Assembly (NCBI GenBank): GCA_040381215.1
Contig: JBEIHO010000008.1
Coordinates: 1 to 64,000, forward strand
Origin: SZUA-430 sp040381215
GTDB lineage: Bacteria > Pseudomonadota > Alphaproteobacteria > Micropepsales > Micropepsaceae
DNA: 64,000 nt
Reading direction: 5' to 3'
The notes under the pieces were generated by a model that worked only from the letters and a program-made list of their open reading frames with translations, ran no database searches and was not told where the DNA came from. Below are positions 7,548 through 16,115 of the stretch, piece by piece. Every line of letters begins with the position of its first letter. The stretch's first letter is position 1. The position numbers and the translations under genes are program-made.

Positions 7548-9791
7548 TCAGCGGCGGCGACCGCGCGATGGCTTGGAGCCTGGGCGTCCGCCGCGTGAGG
7601 ATGGCTTTGGTGCCTCGGGGCTTGATGACGCGTCGCGCTGGGGGCGCTTGCGCGCGGTTGCCTCGGCGGCTGCGTCTTCGACGGCTTCCTGGCGCGCGAA
7701 AGGGTCGTCGGCGATCGCCAGTTCGGTTGCCTGCAGGCGCTTGATTTCATCGCGGATGCGGCCAGCTTCCTCGAACTCGAGATCTGCAGCGGCTTCCTTC
7801 ATGCGTTTCTCGAGGTCTGTGATGTGTGCCTTGAGATTGTGTCCAATCAGGTGCTGCTTGCCGCGGTCACCGGTCGATACGGTGACGTGATCGCGCTCGT
7901 AGGGGCTCTGGATGATGTCGGCGATCGACTTGCGTACGCTTTCGGGGGTGATGCCGTTGGCCTTGTTGTAGGCGTCCTGCTTCGCGCGGCGGCGTGATGT
8001 TTCCGCTGTCGCCCGTTTCATCGAGTCGGTCTCGCGGTCCGCGTAGAGGATCACGCGGCCGTCCACGTTGCGTGCTGCGCGGCCGATGGTCTGAACCAGC
8101 GATGTCTCCGATCTCAGGAAGCCTTCCTTGTCGGCGTCGAGGATCGCGACGAGGGCACATTCCGGGATGTCGAGACCCTCGCGCAGGAGGTTGATGCCGA
8201 CGAGAACGTCGAAGGCGCCGAGCCTCAGGTCGCGGATGATCTCGATGCGCTCGAGCGTGTCGATGTCCGAATGCATGTAGCGCACGCGTATCTTCTGGTC
8301 GTGCAGATACTCGGTCAGGTCCTCGGCCATCTTCTTGGTAAGCACGGTGACGAGGATGCGGTATCCCCTTGCGGCCACGTCGCGACATTCGGCGACAAGG
8401 TCATCGACCTGGTGTTCGACCGGGCGGATGATTACCGGCGGATCAATGAGGCCCGTGGGCCGGATGACCTGCTCGACGAATACGCCGCCCGTTCGCTCGA
8501 GTTCCCATGGGCCCGGGGTGGCCGAGACGCTGACGGTCTGGGTGCGCATGGCGTCCCATTCCTCGAATTTCAGGGGGCGGTTGTCCATGCATGAGGGCAG
8601 GCGGAAGCCGTAGTCCTGAAGCGTGAACTTTCGCCGAAAGTCGCCGCGGTACATGCCGCCGATCTGCGGGATGGTGACATGGCTTTCGTCGGCAAACACG
8701 AGCGCGTTATCCGGGAGGTATTCGAACAGGGTGGGTGGCGGCTCTCCGGGCTTGCGTCCCGTCAGCCAGCGCGAATAGTTCTCGATGCCGGGACAGGATC
8801 CGGTTGCCTCCATCATCTCGAGGTCGAGCATGGTGCGTTGCTCAATGCGCTGAGCCTCGAGCAGCTTTCCCTGCGCCGTGAATTCCTCGAGACGCTGGCG
8901 CAGCTCTTCCTTGATGCCCTTCATTGCCTGGGCCAGCGTCGGGCGCGGCGTGACATAGTGGGAATTTGCGTAGACCTTCACCGCTTCAAGTTCTGCCGTC
9001 TTCTGTCCTGTGAGCGGGTCGAACTCGTGGATCGCTTCGACCTCGTCACCGAACATGGATATGCGCCAGCCGCGATCCTCGTAGTGTGCCGGGAAGAGTT
9101 CCACGGTGTCCCCGCGCACTCGAAAGGCTCCGCGCGTGAAGCTTGCCTCGTTGCGGCGATACTGCAGGGCCACAAGGTTCGCCAGAAGGTCGTTGCGCGA
9201 GAGGGGCTTGCCGGTCTCCACGCTGAAGGTCATCGCCGTGTAGGTCTCGACCGAGCCGATGCCGTAGATGCATGAGACCGAGGCCACGATGATCACGTCG
9301 TCGCGTTCGAGGACCGCGCGTGTTGCCGCGTGGCGCATGCGGTCGATCTGTTCGTTGATCGAGGATTCCTTCTCGATGTAGGTGTCCGTGCGCGGAACAT
9401 AGGCTTCCGGCTGGTAGTAGTCGTAATAGGAAACGAAATACTCGACCGCGTTGTTCGGGAAGAAGCTTTTCATCTCTCCGTAAAGCTGCGCCGCCAAGGT
9501 CTTGTTGGGGGCGAGGATCAGGGCCGGGCGCTGCGTTGCCTCGATGACCTTTGCCATCGTGAAGGTCTTGCCCGAACCTGTGACGCCCAGCAGGACCTGG
9601 TCCCGGTCGCCTGTTGCCACGCCCGCGACCAGTTCCTTGATGGCACGAGGCTGGTCGCCTTTTGGCGTCAGCTCCGAGATGACCTCGAAGCGCTTGCCGC
9701 CTTCGGATTTCTGAGGGCGGCTAGGCCGGTGTGGCACGAACATGGCTGCGGGTGCTTCTGCGAGCGCCGCTGGTTTCTGTCTTGAAGGCAT
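7548..9791 (-). CDS. uvrB: Excinuclease ABC subunit B
   Basis: UvrB is the damage-verifying helicase-like subunit of nucleotide excision repair, loaded by UvrA and recruiting UvrC. The 747-residue product shows Walker A GVTGSGKT (69-76), the beta-hairpin region with YYDYYQPEAYVPRTDTYIEK, DESH, later helicase motifs (SVSATPG, ARNVDGRVILYAD), and a C-terminal UVR motif (DLEKRMKEAAADLEFEEAGRIRD...). It is longer than the E. coli protein (673) because of a ~30-residue N-terminal extension and a basic, Ser/Pro-rich tail ending in RGRRR. The reading frame may start at 9791 or at an inner ATG at 9743 (see promoter entry). Confidence 0.97.
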   Translation of the reverse strand: MPSRQKPAALAEAPAAMFVPHRPSRPQKSEGGKRFEVISELTPKGDQPRAIKELVAGVATGDRDQVLLGVTGSGKTFTMAKVIEATQRPALILAPNKTLAAQLYGEMKSFFPNNAVEYFVSYYDYYQPEAYVPRTDTYIEKESSINEQIDRMRHAATRAVLERDDVIIVASVSCIYGIGSVETYTAMTFSVETGKPLSRNDLLANLVALQYRRNEASFTRGAFRVRGDTVELFPAHYEDRGWRISMFGDEVEAIHEFDPLTGQKTAELEAVKVYANSHYVTPRPTLAQAMKGIKEELRQRLEEFTAQGKLLEAQRIEQRTMLDLEMMEATGSCPGIENYSRWLTGRKPGEPPPTLFEYLPDNALVFADESHVTIPQIGGMYRGDFRRKFTLQDYGFRLPSCMDNRPLKFEEWDAMRTQTVSVSATPGPWELERTGGVFVEQVIRPTGLIDPPVIIRPVEHQVDDLVAECRDVAARGYRILVTVLTKKMAEDLTEYLHDQKIRVRYMHSDIDTLERIEIIRDLRLGAFDVLVGINLLREGLDIPECALVAILDADKEGFLRSETSLVQTIGRAARNVDGRVILYADRETDSMKRATAETSRRRAKQDAYNKANGITPESVRKSIADIIQSPYERDHVTVSTGDRGKQHLIGHNLKAHITDLEKRMKEAAADLEFEEAGRIRDEIKRLQATELAIADDPFARQEAVEDAAAEATARKRPQRDASSSPEAPKPSSRGGRPGSKPSRGRRR

Positions 9792-9797
9792 GCTGGA

Positions 9798-9826
9798 ATT
9801 ATAGGCGGCAGGGCCGGCAATGTCAT
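9798..9826 (-). promoter_or_regulatory. uvrB promoter with consensus -10 box
   Basis: Reading the minus strand: ATGACA (9826-9821), 17-bp spacer, TATAAT (9803-9798). The -10 box ends 6 bp from the ATG at 9791, so transcription would start at or just after that codon. Either the mRNA is leaderless or translation starts at the ATG at 9743. Confidence 0.65.
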
Positions 9827-9857
9827 GGCGTTCGACAGGCGGCGGCTGGGTCGCCTG

Positions 9858-10160
9858 TCAGTAGGCCGATGCGGAGTCGGGCGAAACGGCGTCGGGCACG
9901 GGGTCGCCCTCGGGCGTTGCTTGCGGCGGTGTCGCCAGGGCTTCGAGGGGCAGGGCGTTGCGCTCGCTGGCGCGGCGCTTCCTTTCCGCGGCCCTGATCT
10001 CGGCCTGCTGGAGCGGATAGCGAATGTCGTCGGGCGCGAAGGTCACCTTGGTCGGGTCAACGTGGCCCGCGTGCGTCGCTCCGCCCGGGAAATAATAGGA
10101 CCCAACGGCCATCGTGGCAGCCGTTGCAATCAGCAGGGCAAAGGCAATTTCGCGATCCAT
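9858..10160 (-). CDS. Small membrane-anchored protein, 100 residues
   Basis: The start is the ATG at 10160; the much longer open frame around it is antisense noise. Residues 5-22 (IAFALLIATAATMAVGSY) form an N-terminal membrane anchor. They are followed by a linker, a helical KR/E-rich segment (AEIRAAERKRRASER), and a Pro/Asp-rich tail ending in DSASAY. I do not recognise the family. It lies upstream of uvrB on the same strand with a 66-bp gap that contains the uvrB promoter. Confidence 0.55.
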   Translation of the reverse strand: MDREIAFALLIATAATMAVGSYYFPGGATHAGHVDPTKVTFAPDDIRYPLQQAEIRAAERKRRASERNALPLEALATPPQATPEGDPVPDAVSPDSASAY

Positions 10161-10237
10161 GCGGCGTTGTCCGGAGAGACCTTTGCCCTGATCTAAGCGG
10201 TCGCCGGTTAATTGTCTGCCAATATTGCTTGCGAGGC

Positions 10238-10822
10238 CTACCACCAGAGGGCCAGGAGGACGGCCTGTGCGAGGGTGACTGTGCCAAGAAGGGACAGATA
10301 GAGGGCTTGAAGGCGGGGCTGCAGCAAATCCCAGTTGCGGGCTTGCGCGAAGGCCTGGGCGGCTTCCACGAGGGCGAAGATGCCGAAGGCGGCGGCGAGC
10401 GCTTGCGCCCCTGCGCCTGCCATCAATCCCGTCCAGAGCAGCATGCGGACGAGGACGTGGTTGGCCATGTGCAGGCCTCGCTCGGTTGCGATTGCCTTCC
10501 AGGTCGATTTCTGGCGGGCCGCGCCTGATGCCTTGCCGAATTGGGTCGACAGGATTGCCGGCAGCAAGGCGAGGAGTTCGGCCAGGGCCGCTCCAAAGGC
10601 CGCGGCGAGGGCGGCTGTGAGACTTGCGCTCCAGAACCAGATGGCGAGGGCAAAAAGTCCGAGCTCGCAGGTGGCCGACCACAGCCCTGACAGCGAAGCT
10701 GCTGCCCAATCCCGCAAGTCGGGCAGGCGGCTGCGTTGCACGTACAGGTCGGCGCCGACCTTCAGTACGACGGCCAGAAGCCAGGTTCCGGCGCCCAGAA
10801 GTAGCCAATTCAGGATCGACAT
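10238..10822 (-). CDS. Hypothetical polytopic membrane protein, 194 residues
   Basis: Four to six hydrophobic helices are visible: residues 4-22, 46-66, 68-92, 118-136, 138-155 and 175-193. Small Ala/Leu-rich segments alternate with short basic loops (VQRSRLPDLRD, FGKASGAARQK). There are almost no charged residues inside the helices and no transporter signature. The family is unknown. It is in tandem with the 100-residue gene downstream (77-bp gap), possibly one transcript. Confidence 0.6.
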   Translation of the reverse strand: MSILNWLLLGAGTWLLAVVLKVGADLYVQRSRLPDLRDWAAASLSGLWSATCELGLFALAIWFWSASLTAALAAAFGAALAELLALLPAILSTQFGKASGAARQKSTWKAIATERGLHMANHVLVRMLLWTGLMAGAGAQALAAAFGIFALVEAAQAFAQARNWDLLQPRLQALYLSLLGTVTLAQAVLLALWW

Positions 10823-11081
10823 GAAGGGGACTATGTCTGTCGCGGCTGCGTGTGTCGAGGCATCTGTCAGGCCATTGCGTTGTGGTCAGTGGCTTGCACA
10901 AACACTGTGCAAAACATGACCGTTTCGTAATGTTTGTCCGCGCGTCATCGATGCGGCAAATCCGCGACGGGTGAGGCGTTGGTGCCACCCTCAGCGGGCC
11001 GGAGCGGTGGTATGCTGTGCATTGAAAGGGTGCATGGCCTCACGGATTCGGATTTCCGTGCGCGGCAGGATGGTTGAAGAC

Positions 11082-12167
11082 ATGATGCGCAAGATTGTCA
11101 TCGGCGTGGCGGCGTTTGTCGTGATGGTGGTGGGTGTCGCGTTCCTGCTTCCTTCAACGGCGCGGGTCGAGCGCTCCCAGGTCATCAAGGCGACGCCCGA
11201 GGAAATCTTTGCGGTCGTGAACGACCTTACGCGGTTCAAGGATTGGACGGCGTGGGGGGAGATGGACCCGAAGATGAAGATCACGCTCGATGGTCCGCCA
11301 ACCGGAGCCGGCGCGCGGATGAGCTGGGCGAGTGAAGCGCTTGGCGCGGGAAGCCAGCAGATCGTCGAAAGCACGCCTTTCAAGCTGGTCACGACGAAGC
11401 TTGATTTCGGTGATGCCGGCGAGGCGAGCACAAGCATGTCGCTGGAGCCGGTCGATGGCGGCACCAAGGTTGTCTGGGTGTTCGAGACCGAGCTTGGGAT
11501 GAACCCGGTGAGCCGCTACATGGGGCTCATGATCGATGGCCAGGTTGGCGGTGATTTCGATCGCGGGCTCTCGCGGCTCAAGGCTCTTGTGGAGCCGCAG
11601 GACGAGGCCGAGGTTGCCGGCGGGCTTGGTGACGGCTCGAGCGCAGGCCTGGCGCCGGACATGCTCACCCCGGCTGACGCCGATCCCGACAAGGGGCCGG
11701 AGGTCGTGTCCGTGGCTTCAAGGACGGTCATCCGTACACGGGGCAGTGCGGCTGTTGCCGACGATACGGCCCTGTCTGCGGCGTTGGGTGAGGCCTACAA
11801 CAAGATCCTGATGTTCGCAGAGCAGAACGCGCTGGAAATCGGTGGCGGGGCTCCTCAGGCGGTGACCCTGTCGAATGAAAACGGGGTCTGGGCGTTCGAG
11901 GCGGCCATGCCGCTGGTCGCCAAGCCGGAGGCCGAACTGGTTGAGGTCGAAGGCGTCACCATCGGAACCAGTTATGGGGGACGCGCCATCAAGGTGACCC
12001 ACAAGGGGCCTTACTCGACGCTGAACAAGGCCTATGAGCGCCTGCGCGCCCATGCGCGCGAAAAGGGCCTCAAGGAGACCGGCGTCGTCTGGGAAGAATA
12101 TGTCGGCGACCCGGCTGAAATGGGTGACGAAGCGCTGCTGACGAACGTCTATATCGGCGTCGAGTAG
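11082..12167 (+). CDS. Membrane-anchored SRPBCC domain fused to a GyrI-like domain
   Basis: I chose the ATG at 11082 (MMRKIVIGVAAF) because it opens directly into a transmembrane helix (residues 4-22). The open frame runs 111 bp further up without a convincing start. Residues ~28-175 are an SRPBCC/polyketide-cyclase-like ligand-binding fold (RSQVIKATPEEIFAVVND, later GTKVVWVFETELG). After an Ala/Asp-rich linker, residues ~205-361 match the GyrI-like (AraC effector-binding) fold: VVSVASRTVIRTRG, GGRAIKVTHKGPYSTL, EEYVGDP, YIGVE. Such pairs bind small hydrophobic ligands. There is no DNA-binding domain, so a ligand-sequestering or envelope-stress role is an inference. Confidence 0.75.
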   Translation: MMRKIVIGVAAFVVMVVGVAFLLPSTARVERSQVIKATPEEIFAVVNDLTRFKDWTAWGEMDPKMKITLDGPPTGAGARMSWASEALGAGSQQIVESTPFKLVTTKLDFGDAGEASTSMSLEPVDGGTKVVWVFETELGMNPVSRYMGLMIDGQVGGDFDRGLSRLKALVEPQDEAEVAGGLGDGSSAGLAPDMLTPADADPDKGPEVVSVASRTVIRTRGSAAVADDTALSAALGEAYNKILMFAEQNALEIGGGAPQAVTLSNENGVWAFEAAMPLVAKPEAELVEVEGVTIGTSYGGRAIKVTHKGPYSTLNKAYERLRAHAREKGLKETGVVWEEYVGDPAEMGDEALLTNVYIGVE

Positions 12168-12203
12168 CTTTTTGTCCCGCGGTCTGTTGCCGGTGACGGC
12201 CTG

Positions 12204-12566
12204 TCAGCGCTGCTCGCAGGATTCGGCCTGTTCCTGACCATCGACGAGCAGCCTGGCGTTCTGGCCATTGACCCAGAACACCGTCTTGCCGTCCGAGTAT
12301 TTCCGACCCTGGTCTGCAGGCGTCAAACGCAACCTGATGTCCTCGCGGCGCGTGGCAAGCGTGATCTCCTTGCCGTCTTCGCCAACAGGCCTGATGACAA
12401 TGCTGCCTGATACTTCGCAGAGGAAGGTTGCAGGCCTCGTGTTGATGATCGGTGGCATGATCAGGGACGAGGACGTCGGGGCGGGGCCTTCCTCGTCGAC
12501 GCAGCCTGCGAGCGACGTGAGGGCGGCGATCGCCGGAAGGGCGATGAACTTCAGCGAAGGACGCAC
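12204..12566 (-). CDS. MliC-like lysozyme-inhibitor lipoprotein
   Basis: The 120-residue precursor has a lipobox (SLAGC, Cys 22) and a MliC-type C-terminal domain. It starts with FLCEVSG, has the typical GRKYSDGKTVFWVNGQNARL segment, and ends with a second Cys (AESCEQR) that would pair with the first. Family members sit in the outer membrane facing the periplasm and block C-type lysozyme. It heads a run of three minus-strand lipoprotein genes, each apparently separate. Confidence 0.75.
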   Translation of the reverse strand: MRPSLKFIALPAIAALTSLAGCVDEEGPAPTSSSLIMPPIINTRPATFLCEVSGSIVIRPVGEDGKEITLATRREDIRLRLTPADQGRKYSDGKTVFWVNGQNARLLVDGQEQAESCEQR

Positions 12567-12647
12567 GACACACCTCTGCGTGTTTGTGATGGGCGCAGGA
12601 GAGTTAGCAGGTCGTTGCGAGTTCCGGCAAGTGAGGCGCTATGCTGA

Positions 12648-12947
12648 TCAGCGCAGGCCGGCGTCGACGCGGATCCGGTCGATGGCTGCGCAGTAGGATC
12701 CGTGGTGGCCCTGCGTGCCGAAGCGGTTTCCGGCCTCGATGATGCGGAAACCAATATCGCCAAGGCGATAGGAGTCGAGTTGGCCCTGGGCGTGGGCAGC
12801 GTTCAGGTCATCTGCAAGCAGGGATACTTTCATTGCGGCGTCCTGCGCGCTTGAGCACGACCTTGCGGCTGCGCGTTCGCACGCAGAAAGTGCGGCAGCC
12901 GAAGCGCACACCAATGAAACCCGCAGCAGGTTTGTGAACGAAGCCAT
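12648..12947 (-). CDS. Small putative lipoprotein, 99 residues
   Basis: A signal peptide with lipobox (ALSAC, Cys 23) is followed by a ~75-residue helical domain holding two more cysteines (RSCSSAQD and SYCAAIDRI) that could form a disulfide. The mature part includes KVSLLADDLNAAHAQGQLDSYRLGDIGFRIIEAG. I know no family for it. The frame is closed by a stop 82 bp from the MliC-like gene upstream of it on the map. Confidence 0.55.
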   Translation of the reverse strand: MASFTNLLRVSLVCASAAALSACERAAARSCSSAQDAAMKVSLLADDLNAAHAQGQLDSYRLGDIGFRIIEAGNRFGTQGHHGSYCAAIDRIRVDAGLR

Positions 12948-13029
12948 CGGAAAGTCTACCCATCCCCCAGTTGTGATCCTGCATCAATGCGAGGGAAAAG
13001 GCCACTGTTTAGATGCGGCCTGGCTCACG

Positions 13030-13461
13030 TCAGGGTGTGAAATTTTCGACAGGTCGCAGTTTCACGCGCTTGGTAAGCTTGCCACGCGCATAGAAATTGA
13101 ACGTCATGGCGCCGGTTTCCGGATGGTATACAAAAAGTGGGGCGTTGCCGCCCCTGCGCGTCAATATATTGCGTCGAAAGTCAATGTTTCCGCGGGTTGC
13201 TGTCTTCCACTGTTCCGGCAGGGCCCGCTTGATGGCCCGCGCGTTGTCCGCGCGTTCGGGGAGCGATGCCCCGGTGACGTCGACGGAGAGGGCGGTGGCC
13301 CGGATCGCGTTGCCGTCCTCGACCTGCAACCGTACGCCGATGATCCAGTCGTTGCTGTCGAGGAAGCCTTCCCAGCGGCCGACGGGCGCCTGCTCGCTGC
13401 TGCAGCCTGACAGCAGCGTTAAGATCAGCCCGAAGAAGATTGCCTTGCCGAGACTTGTCAT
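13030..13461 (-). CDS. Putative lipoprotein, 143 residues
   Basis: It opens with a signal peptide (KAIFFGLILTLLSGC, lipobox LLSGC, Cys 20). The mature domain has the short beta-strand pattern of small lipocalin-like or DUF-type envelope proteins: VGRWEGFLDSNDWIIGVRLQVEDG, then GNAPLFVYHPETGAMTFNFYARG. The GxW near the mature N-terminus resembles the start of a lipocalin fold, but I cannot confirm it. It is the third lipoprotein gene in a row on this strand. Confidence 0.6.
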   Translation of the reverse strand: MTSLGKAIFFGLILTLLSGCSSEQAPVGRWEGFLDSNDWIIGVRLQVEDGNAIRATALSVDVTGASLPERADNARAIKRALPEQWKTATRGNIDFRRNILTRRGGNAPLFVYHPETGAMTFNFYARGKLTKRVKLRPVENFTP

Positions 13462-13640
13462 GTCGCCGCCCGCTCTGGTGGACCCGACTGGCAGCAGTGT
13501 CAGGCCTCAGGACCTAAGAAATGGTTAATTCGCTTTAAGGTGTTTTAGGGTTTGGCCGCGCTTTCTGCTGGCCCTTGTGTCGCCGGGCGGATGAATTCAG
13601 TCTGTTTGCCTCGCCTTTCCGGAGAAGGATCGATCCCCCC

Positions 13641-14867
13641 GTGAACCAATCGAACGCCCTGCCTGCAGGTTTTCTGTCTGGCGCCCTCGGGCGCATCAAG
13701 CCTTCGCCGACGATTGCCGTGTCGCAGAAGGCCAGGGATCTCATTGCTCAGGGGCGCGATGTCATCGGGCTGGCGGCGGGGGAGCCCGACTTTCCGACGC
13801 CCGACAACATCAAGCAGGCGGGCTTGCGGGCGATCGAGCGCAACGAGACGCGCTACACGGCGGTCGAGGGGATCCCCGAGCTGCGACGGGCGATCGCGGA
13901 CAAGTTCCGCCGGGAAAACGGGTTGGATTATGCGCCGTCGCAGACCCTGGTGTCTCCGGGTGGCAAGGCGATCATCTTCAACGCGTTCATGGCGACGCTC
14001 AATCCGGGGGACGAAGTCATCATCCCGGCGCCCTATTGGGTGAGCTATCCGGATATCGTGCAGCTGTGCGGGGCGACACCGGTCATCGTCGAGACACATG
14101 AGGCGACGGGGTTCAGGCTTACGGCCGAGCAGCTTGCGCGCGCCATCACGCCGCGAACGAAGTGGCTGATGCTGAATGCCCCCTCCAATCCCACCGGGGC
14201 GGCCTATACGCATGCGCATCTTGCGGCCCTTGCTGACGTGCTTGTGGCGCATCGTCATGTCTGGGTGCTGACCGACGACATGTACGAGCACATCCTGTTC
14301 GACGGATTCCGTTTCGCCACCATGGCCGAGGTCGAGCCGCAGCTGCAGGCGCGCACGCTGACAATGAATGGGTGCTCCAAGGCCTATTCCATGACGGGAT
14401 GGCGCATCGGGTACTGTGCGGGTCCAGAGCCATTGATCAAGGCGATGGCCGCCATCCAGTCCCAATCCACCACGATGGCGACGTCGGTCAGCCAGTGGGC
14501 GGCGGTCGAAGCCCTCAACGGGCCTCAGGATTTCATCGCGACGCGGGCGGTCCAGTTCCAGGCGCGGCGTGACCTCGTGGTTTCCATGCTGAACCAGGCC
14601 AGCGGGCTTCGCTGCCCCAAGCCCGAGGGGGCGTTCTACGTCTATCCGTCGTGCGCGGGCGTGATCGGGAAGGTCGCGCCATCGGGCCGGACCATCGATA
14701 CCGACGAGGCCTTTGCGACGGCATTGCTGGAGGCAGAAGGGGTGGCGGTGGTGCACGGGGCGGCATTCGGGCTTTCACCCTATTTCCGGATTTCCTATGC
14801 CACGTCGCAGGATGTGCTGATCGAGGCCTGTACGCGCATCCAGCGCTTCTGCGGCAGCTTGCGCTGA
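13641..14867 (+). CDS. Class I aminotransferase (aspartate aminotransferase type)
   Basis: The PLP enzyme transfers an amino group between an amino acid (probably aspartate, possibly also aromatic or prephenate-type substrates) and 2-oxoglutarate. The GTG at 13641 follows AGAAGGA and gives 408 residues, the usual length. Conserved marks are GLAAGEPDFPTPDNI, NPTGAAY (the Asn-Pro-x-Gly contact), DDMYEH (Asp that holds the pyridine N), SKAYSMTGWR with the Schiff-base Lys at about residue 247, and RISYATS with the substrate-carboxylate Arg near the C-terminus. Alphaproteobacterial members are often called AspC/AatA. The exact substrate is not decided by sequence. Confidence 0.92.
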   Translation: MNQSNALPAGFLSGALGRIKPSPTIAVSQKARDLIAQGRDVIGLAAGEPDFPTPDNIKQAGLRAIERNETRYTAVEGIPELRRAIADKFRRENGLDYAPSQTLVSPGGKAIIFNAFMATLNPGDEVIIPAPYWVSYPDIVQLCGATPVIVETHEATGFRLTAEQLARAITPRTKWLMLNAPSNPTGAAYTHAHLAALADVLVAHRHVWVLTDDMYEHILFDGFRFATMAEVEPQLQARTLTMNGCSKAYSMTGWRIGYCAGPEPLIKAMAAIQSQSTTMATSVSQWAAVEALNGPQDFIATRAVQFQARRDLVVSMLNQASGLRCPKPEGAFYVYPSCAGVIGKVAPSGRTIDTDEAFATALLEAEGVAVVHGAAFGLSPYFRISYATSQDVLIEACTRIQRFCGSLR

Positions 14868-14947
14868 TCCAGTTTTTTCGAAGGGGGCTGAAACCGCAAG
14901 GCGGGCTCCGACGTATGGATACCTGAGACTATCGAGGGAGGTGTGGC

Positions 14948-15436
14948 GTGCATCATCGCAGGGGATTGCTTGGGACCGTTCTTTCCGGCGGCGCGTTCAT
15001 GGCGCTTGGTCGCGCCGCCAGCGCGGCGCCCGGCCGTGGCCCGTTCGAGGTCACGAAGAGCGAGGCGGAGTGGCGGCGCGTGCTGACGTCCCAGCAGTAT
15101 CATGTCCTGCGCGACCATGGCACCGAGTATGCCGGCTCCAGCCCGCTGGATCGCGAGAAACGCCGCGGCGTCTTTCATTGCGCCGGTTGCGATCTGCCCC
15201 TATTCGCTTCCGAGACCAAGTATGACAGTGGCACGGGGTGGCCGAGCTTCTGGCAACCCCTGGCCAATGCCGTCGGTACATCGATCGATCGGTCGTTCTT
15301 CTCCGTCCGGACCGAGGTTCACTGCCGTCGTTGCGGAGGGCATCTGGGCCACGTGTTCAATGATGGTCCGGCGCCGACCGGGTTGCGCTATTGCATGAAT
15401 GGCGTTGCCATGACCTTCAAACCAGCCAAGACGTGA
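14948..15436 (+). CDS. msrB: Exported peptide-methionine (R)-S-oxide reductase
   Basis: MsrB reduces methionine-R-sulfoxide in proteins. The GTG at 14948 follows GAGGGAGG. The N-terminus reads HHRRGLLGTVLSGGAFMALG with an A-S-A cut, a possible twin-arginine leader, so the enzyme works outside the cytoplasm. Zinc ligands are CAGC (78, 81) and CRRC (126, 129); the catalytic Cys is 149 in RYCMNGVAM. The usual RYCINS variant is changed to RYCMNG here. It is the first gene of an msrB-msrA-fRMsr unit with gaps of about 10 bp. Confidence 0.93.
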   Translation: MHHRRGLLGTVLSGGAFMALGRAASAAPGRGPFEVTKSEAEWRRVLTSQQYHVLRDHGTEYAGSSPLDREKRRGVFHCAGCDLPLFASETKYDSGTGWPSFWQPLANAVGTSIDRSFFSVRTEVHCRRCGGHLGHVFNDGPAPTGLRYCMNGVAMTFKPAKT

Positions 15437-15446
15437 GTACCCGGAA

Positions 15447-16106
15447 ATGGCCAGGCTCTTCGTGATCGTGAATGTGGTGTTTGCCGGGTTGCTGGCGCTG
15501 ATTGTCCTCTCGCCGCTTGCGGGCATGTCTTCACGTGATGCGGCGGCGGCAGTCGATCCGCCGGGCTCGGAGGTCGCCATCCTTGCGGGCGGCTGCTTCT
15601 GGTGCGTCGAGGCGGACTTCGACAAGGTTCCAGGCGTGCTCTCGACGACGTCGGGCTATATCGGCGGGCGCGTGGTCAATCCGACCTACGGCCAGGTGAG
15701 TGCCGGCACGACAGGCCATACCGAGGCCGTGCGCATTGTCTATGACCCTGCGAAGGTGAGCTTTGACCGGCTGCTGTTCGTGTTCTGGCGCACGATCGAT
15801 CCTGTCACCAAGGATGCGCAGTTCTGCGATTATGGTTCGCAGTACCGAACCGGGATCTTTGCGACAAGCGATGTCCAGCTGCAGAAGGCGCTCCAGTCAC
15901 GCGCGGCGCTGGAGAAGTCCGGACGGCTCAAGCGGCCGATCGTCACCGAGATCGTGGCGGCCGGACCTTTCTATCCGGCCGAAGACTATCATCAGGACTA
16001 TTACAAGAAGGATCCGTTTCGCTACAATCTCTACCGCTTCAATTGTGGTCGCGATGCGCGGCTCGAGGCGCTTTGGGGTGATGAAGCTGGCGGCGGTACG
16101 AAGTAA
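15447..16106 (+). CDS. msrA: Exported peptide-methionine (S)-S-oxide reductase
   Basis: MsrA reduces methionine-S-sulfoxide. The catalytic motif GGCFWCVEADF has the active Cys at 50; a resolving Cys lies in QFCDYGSQYRTGI and another near the C-terminus (FNCGRDA). Residues 1-30 form a hydrophobic leader (FVIVNVVFAGLLALIVLSPLAG), so it is periplasmic or membrane-anchored like the MsrB before it. It is translated 10 bp after msrB and 9 bp before the third reductase gene. Together, MsrA and MsrB cover both diastereomers in the same compartment. Confidence 0.95.
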   Translation: MARLFVIVNVVFAGLLALIVLSPLAGMSSRDAAAAVDPPGSEVAILAGGCFWCVEADFDKVPGVLSTTSGYIGGRVVNPTYGQVSAGTTGHTEAVRIVYDPAKVSFDRLLFVFWRTIDPVTKDAQFCDYGSQYRTGIFATSDVQLQKALQSRAALEKSGRLKRPIVTEIVAAGPFYPAEDYHQDYYKKDPFRYNLYRFNCGRDARLEALWGDEAGGGTK

Positions 16107-16115
16107 GGGGCGCGC

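Noticed and set aside
10161..10988. Long minus-strand open frame upstream of the 100-residue gene
   Set aside because: The protein beyond the ATG at 10160 is Arg/Pro/Ser-rich without hydrophobic pattern, and it overlaps the real 194-residue membrane protein gene in another frame.
13525..13538. TTAA-N6-TTAA as a CtrA site (also seen at 51832-51845)
   Set aside because: The alphaproteobacterial CtrA consensus uses a 7-bp spacer. With 6 bp and no second feature, both copies can occur by chance in AT-rich gaps.
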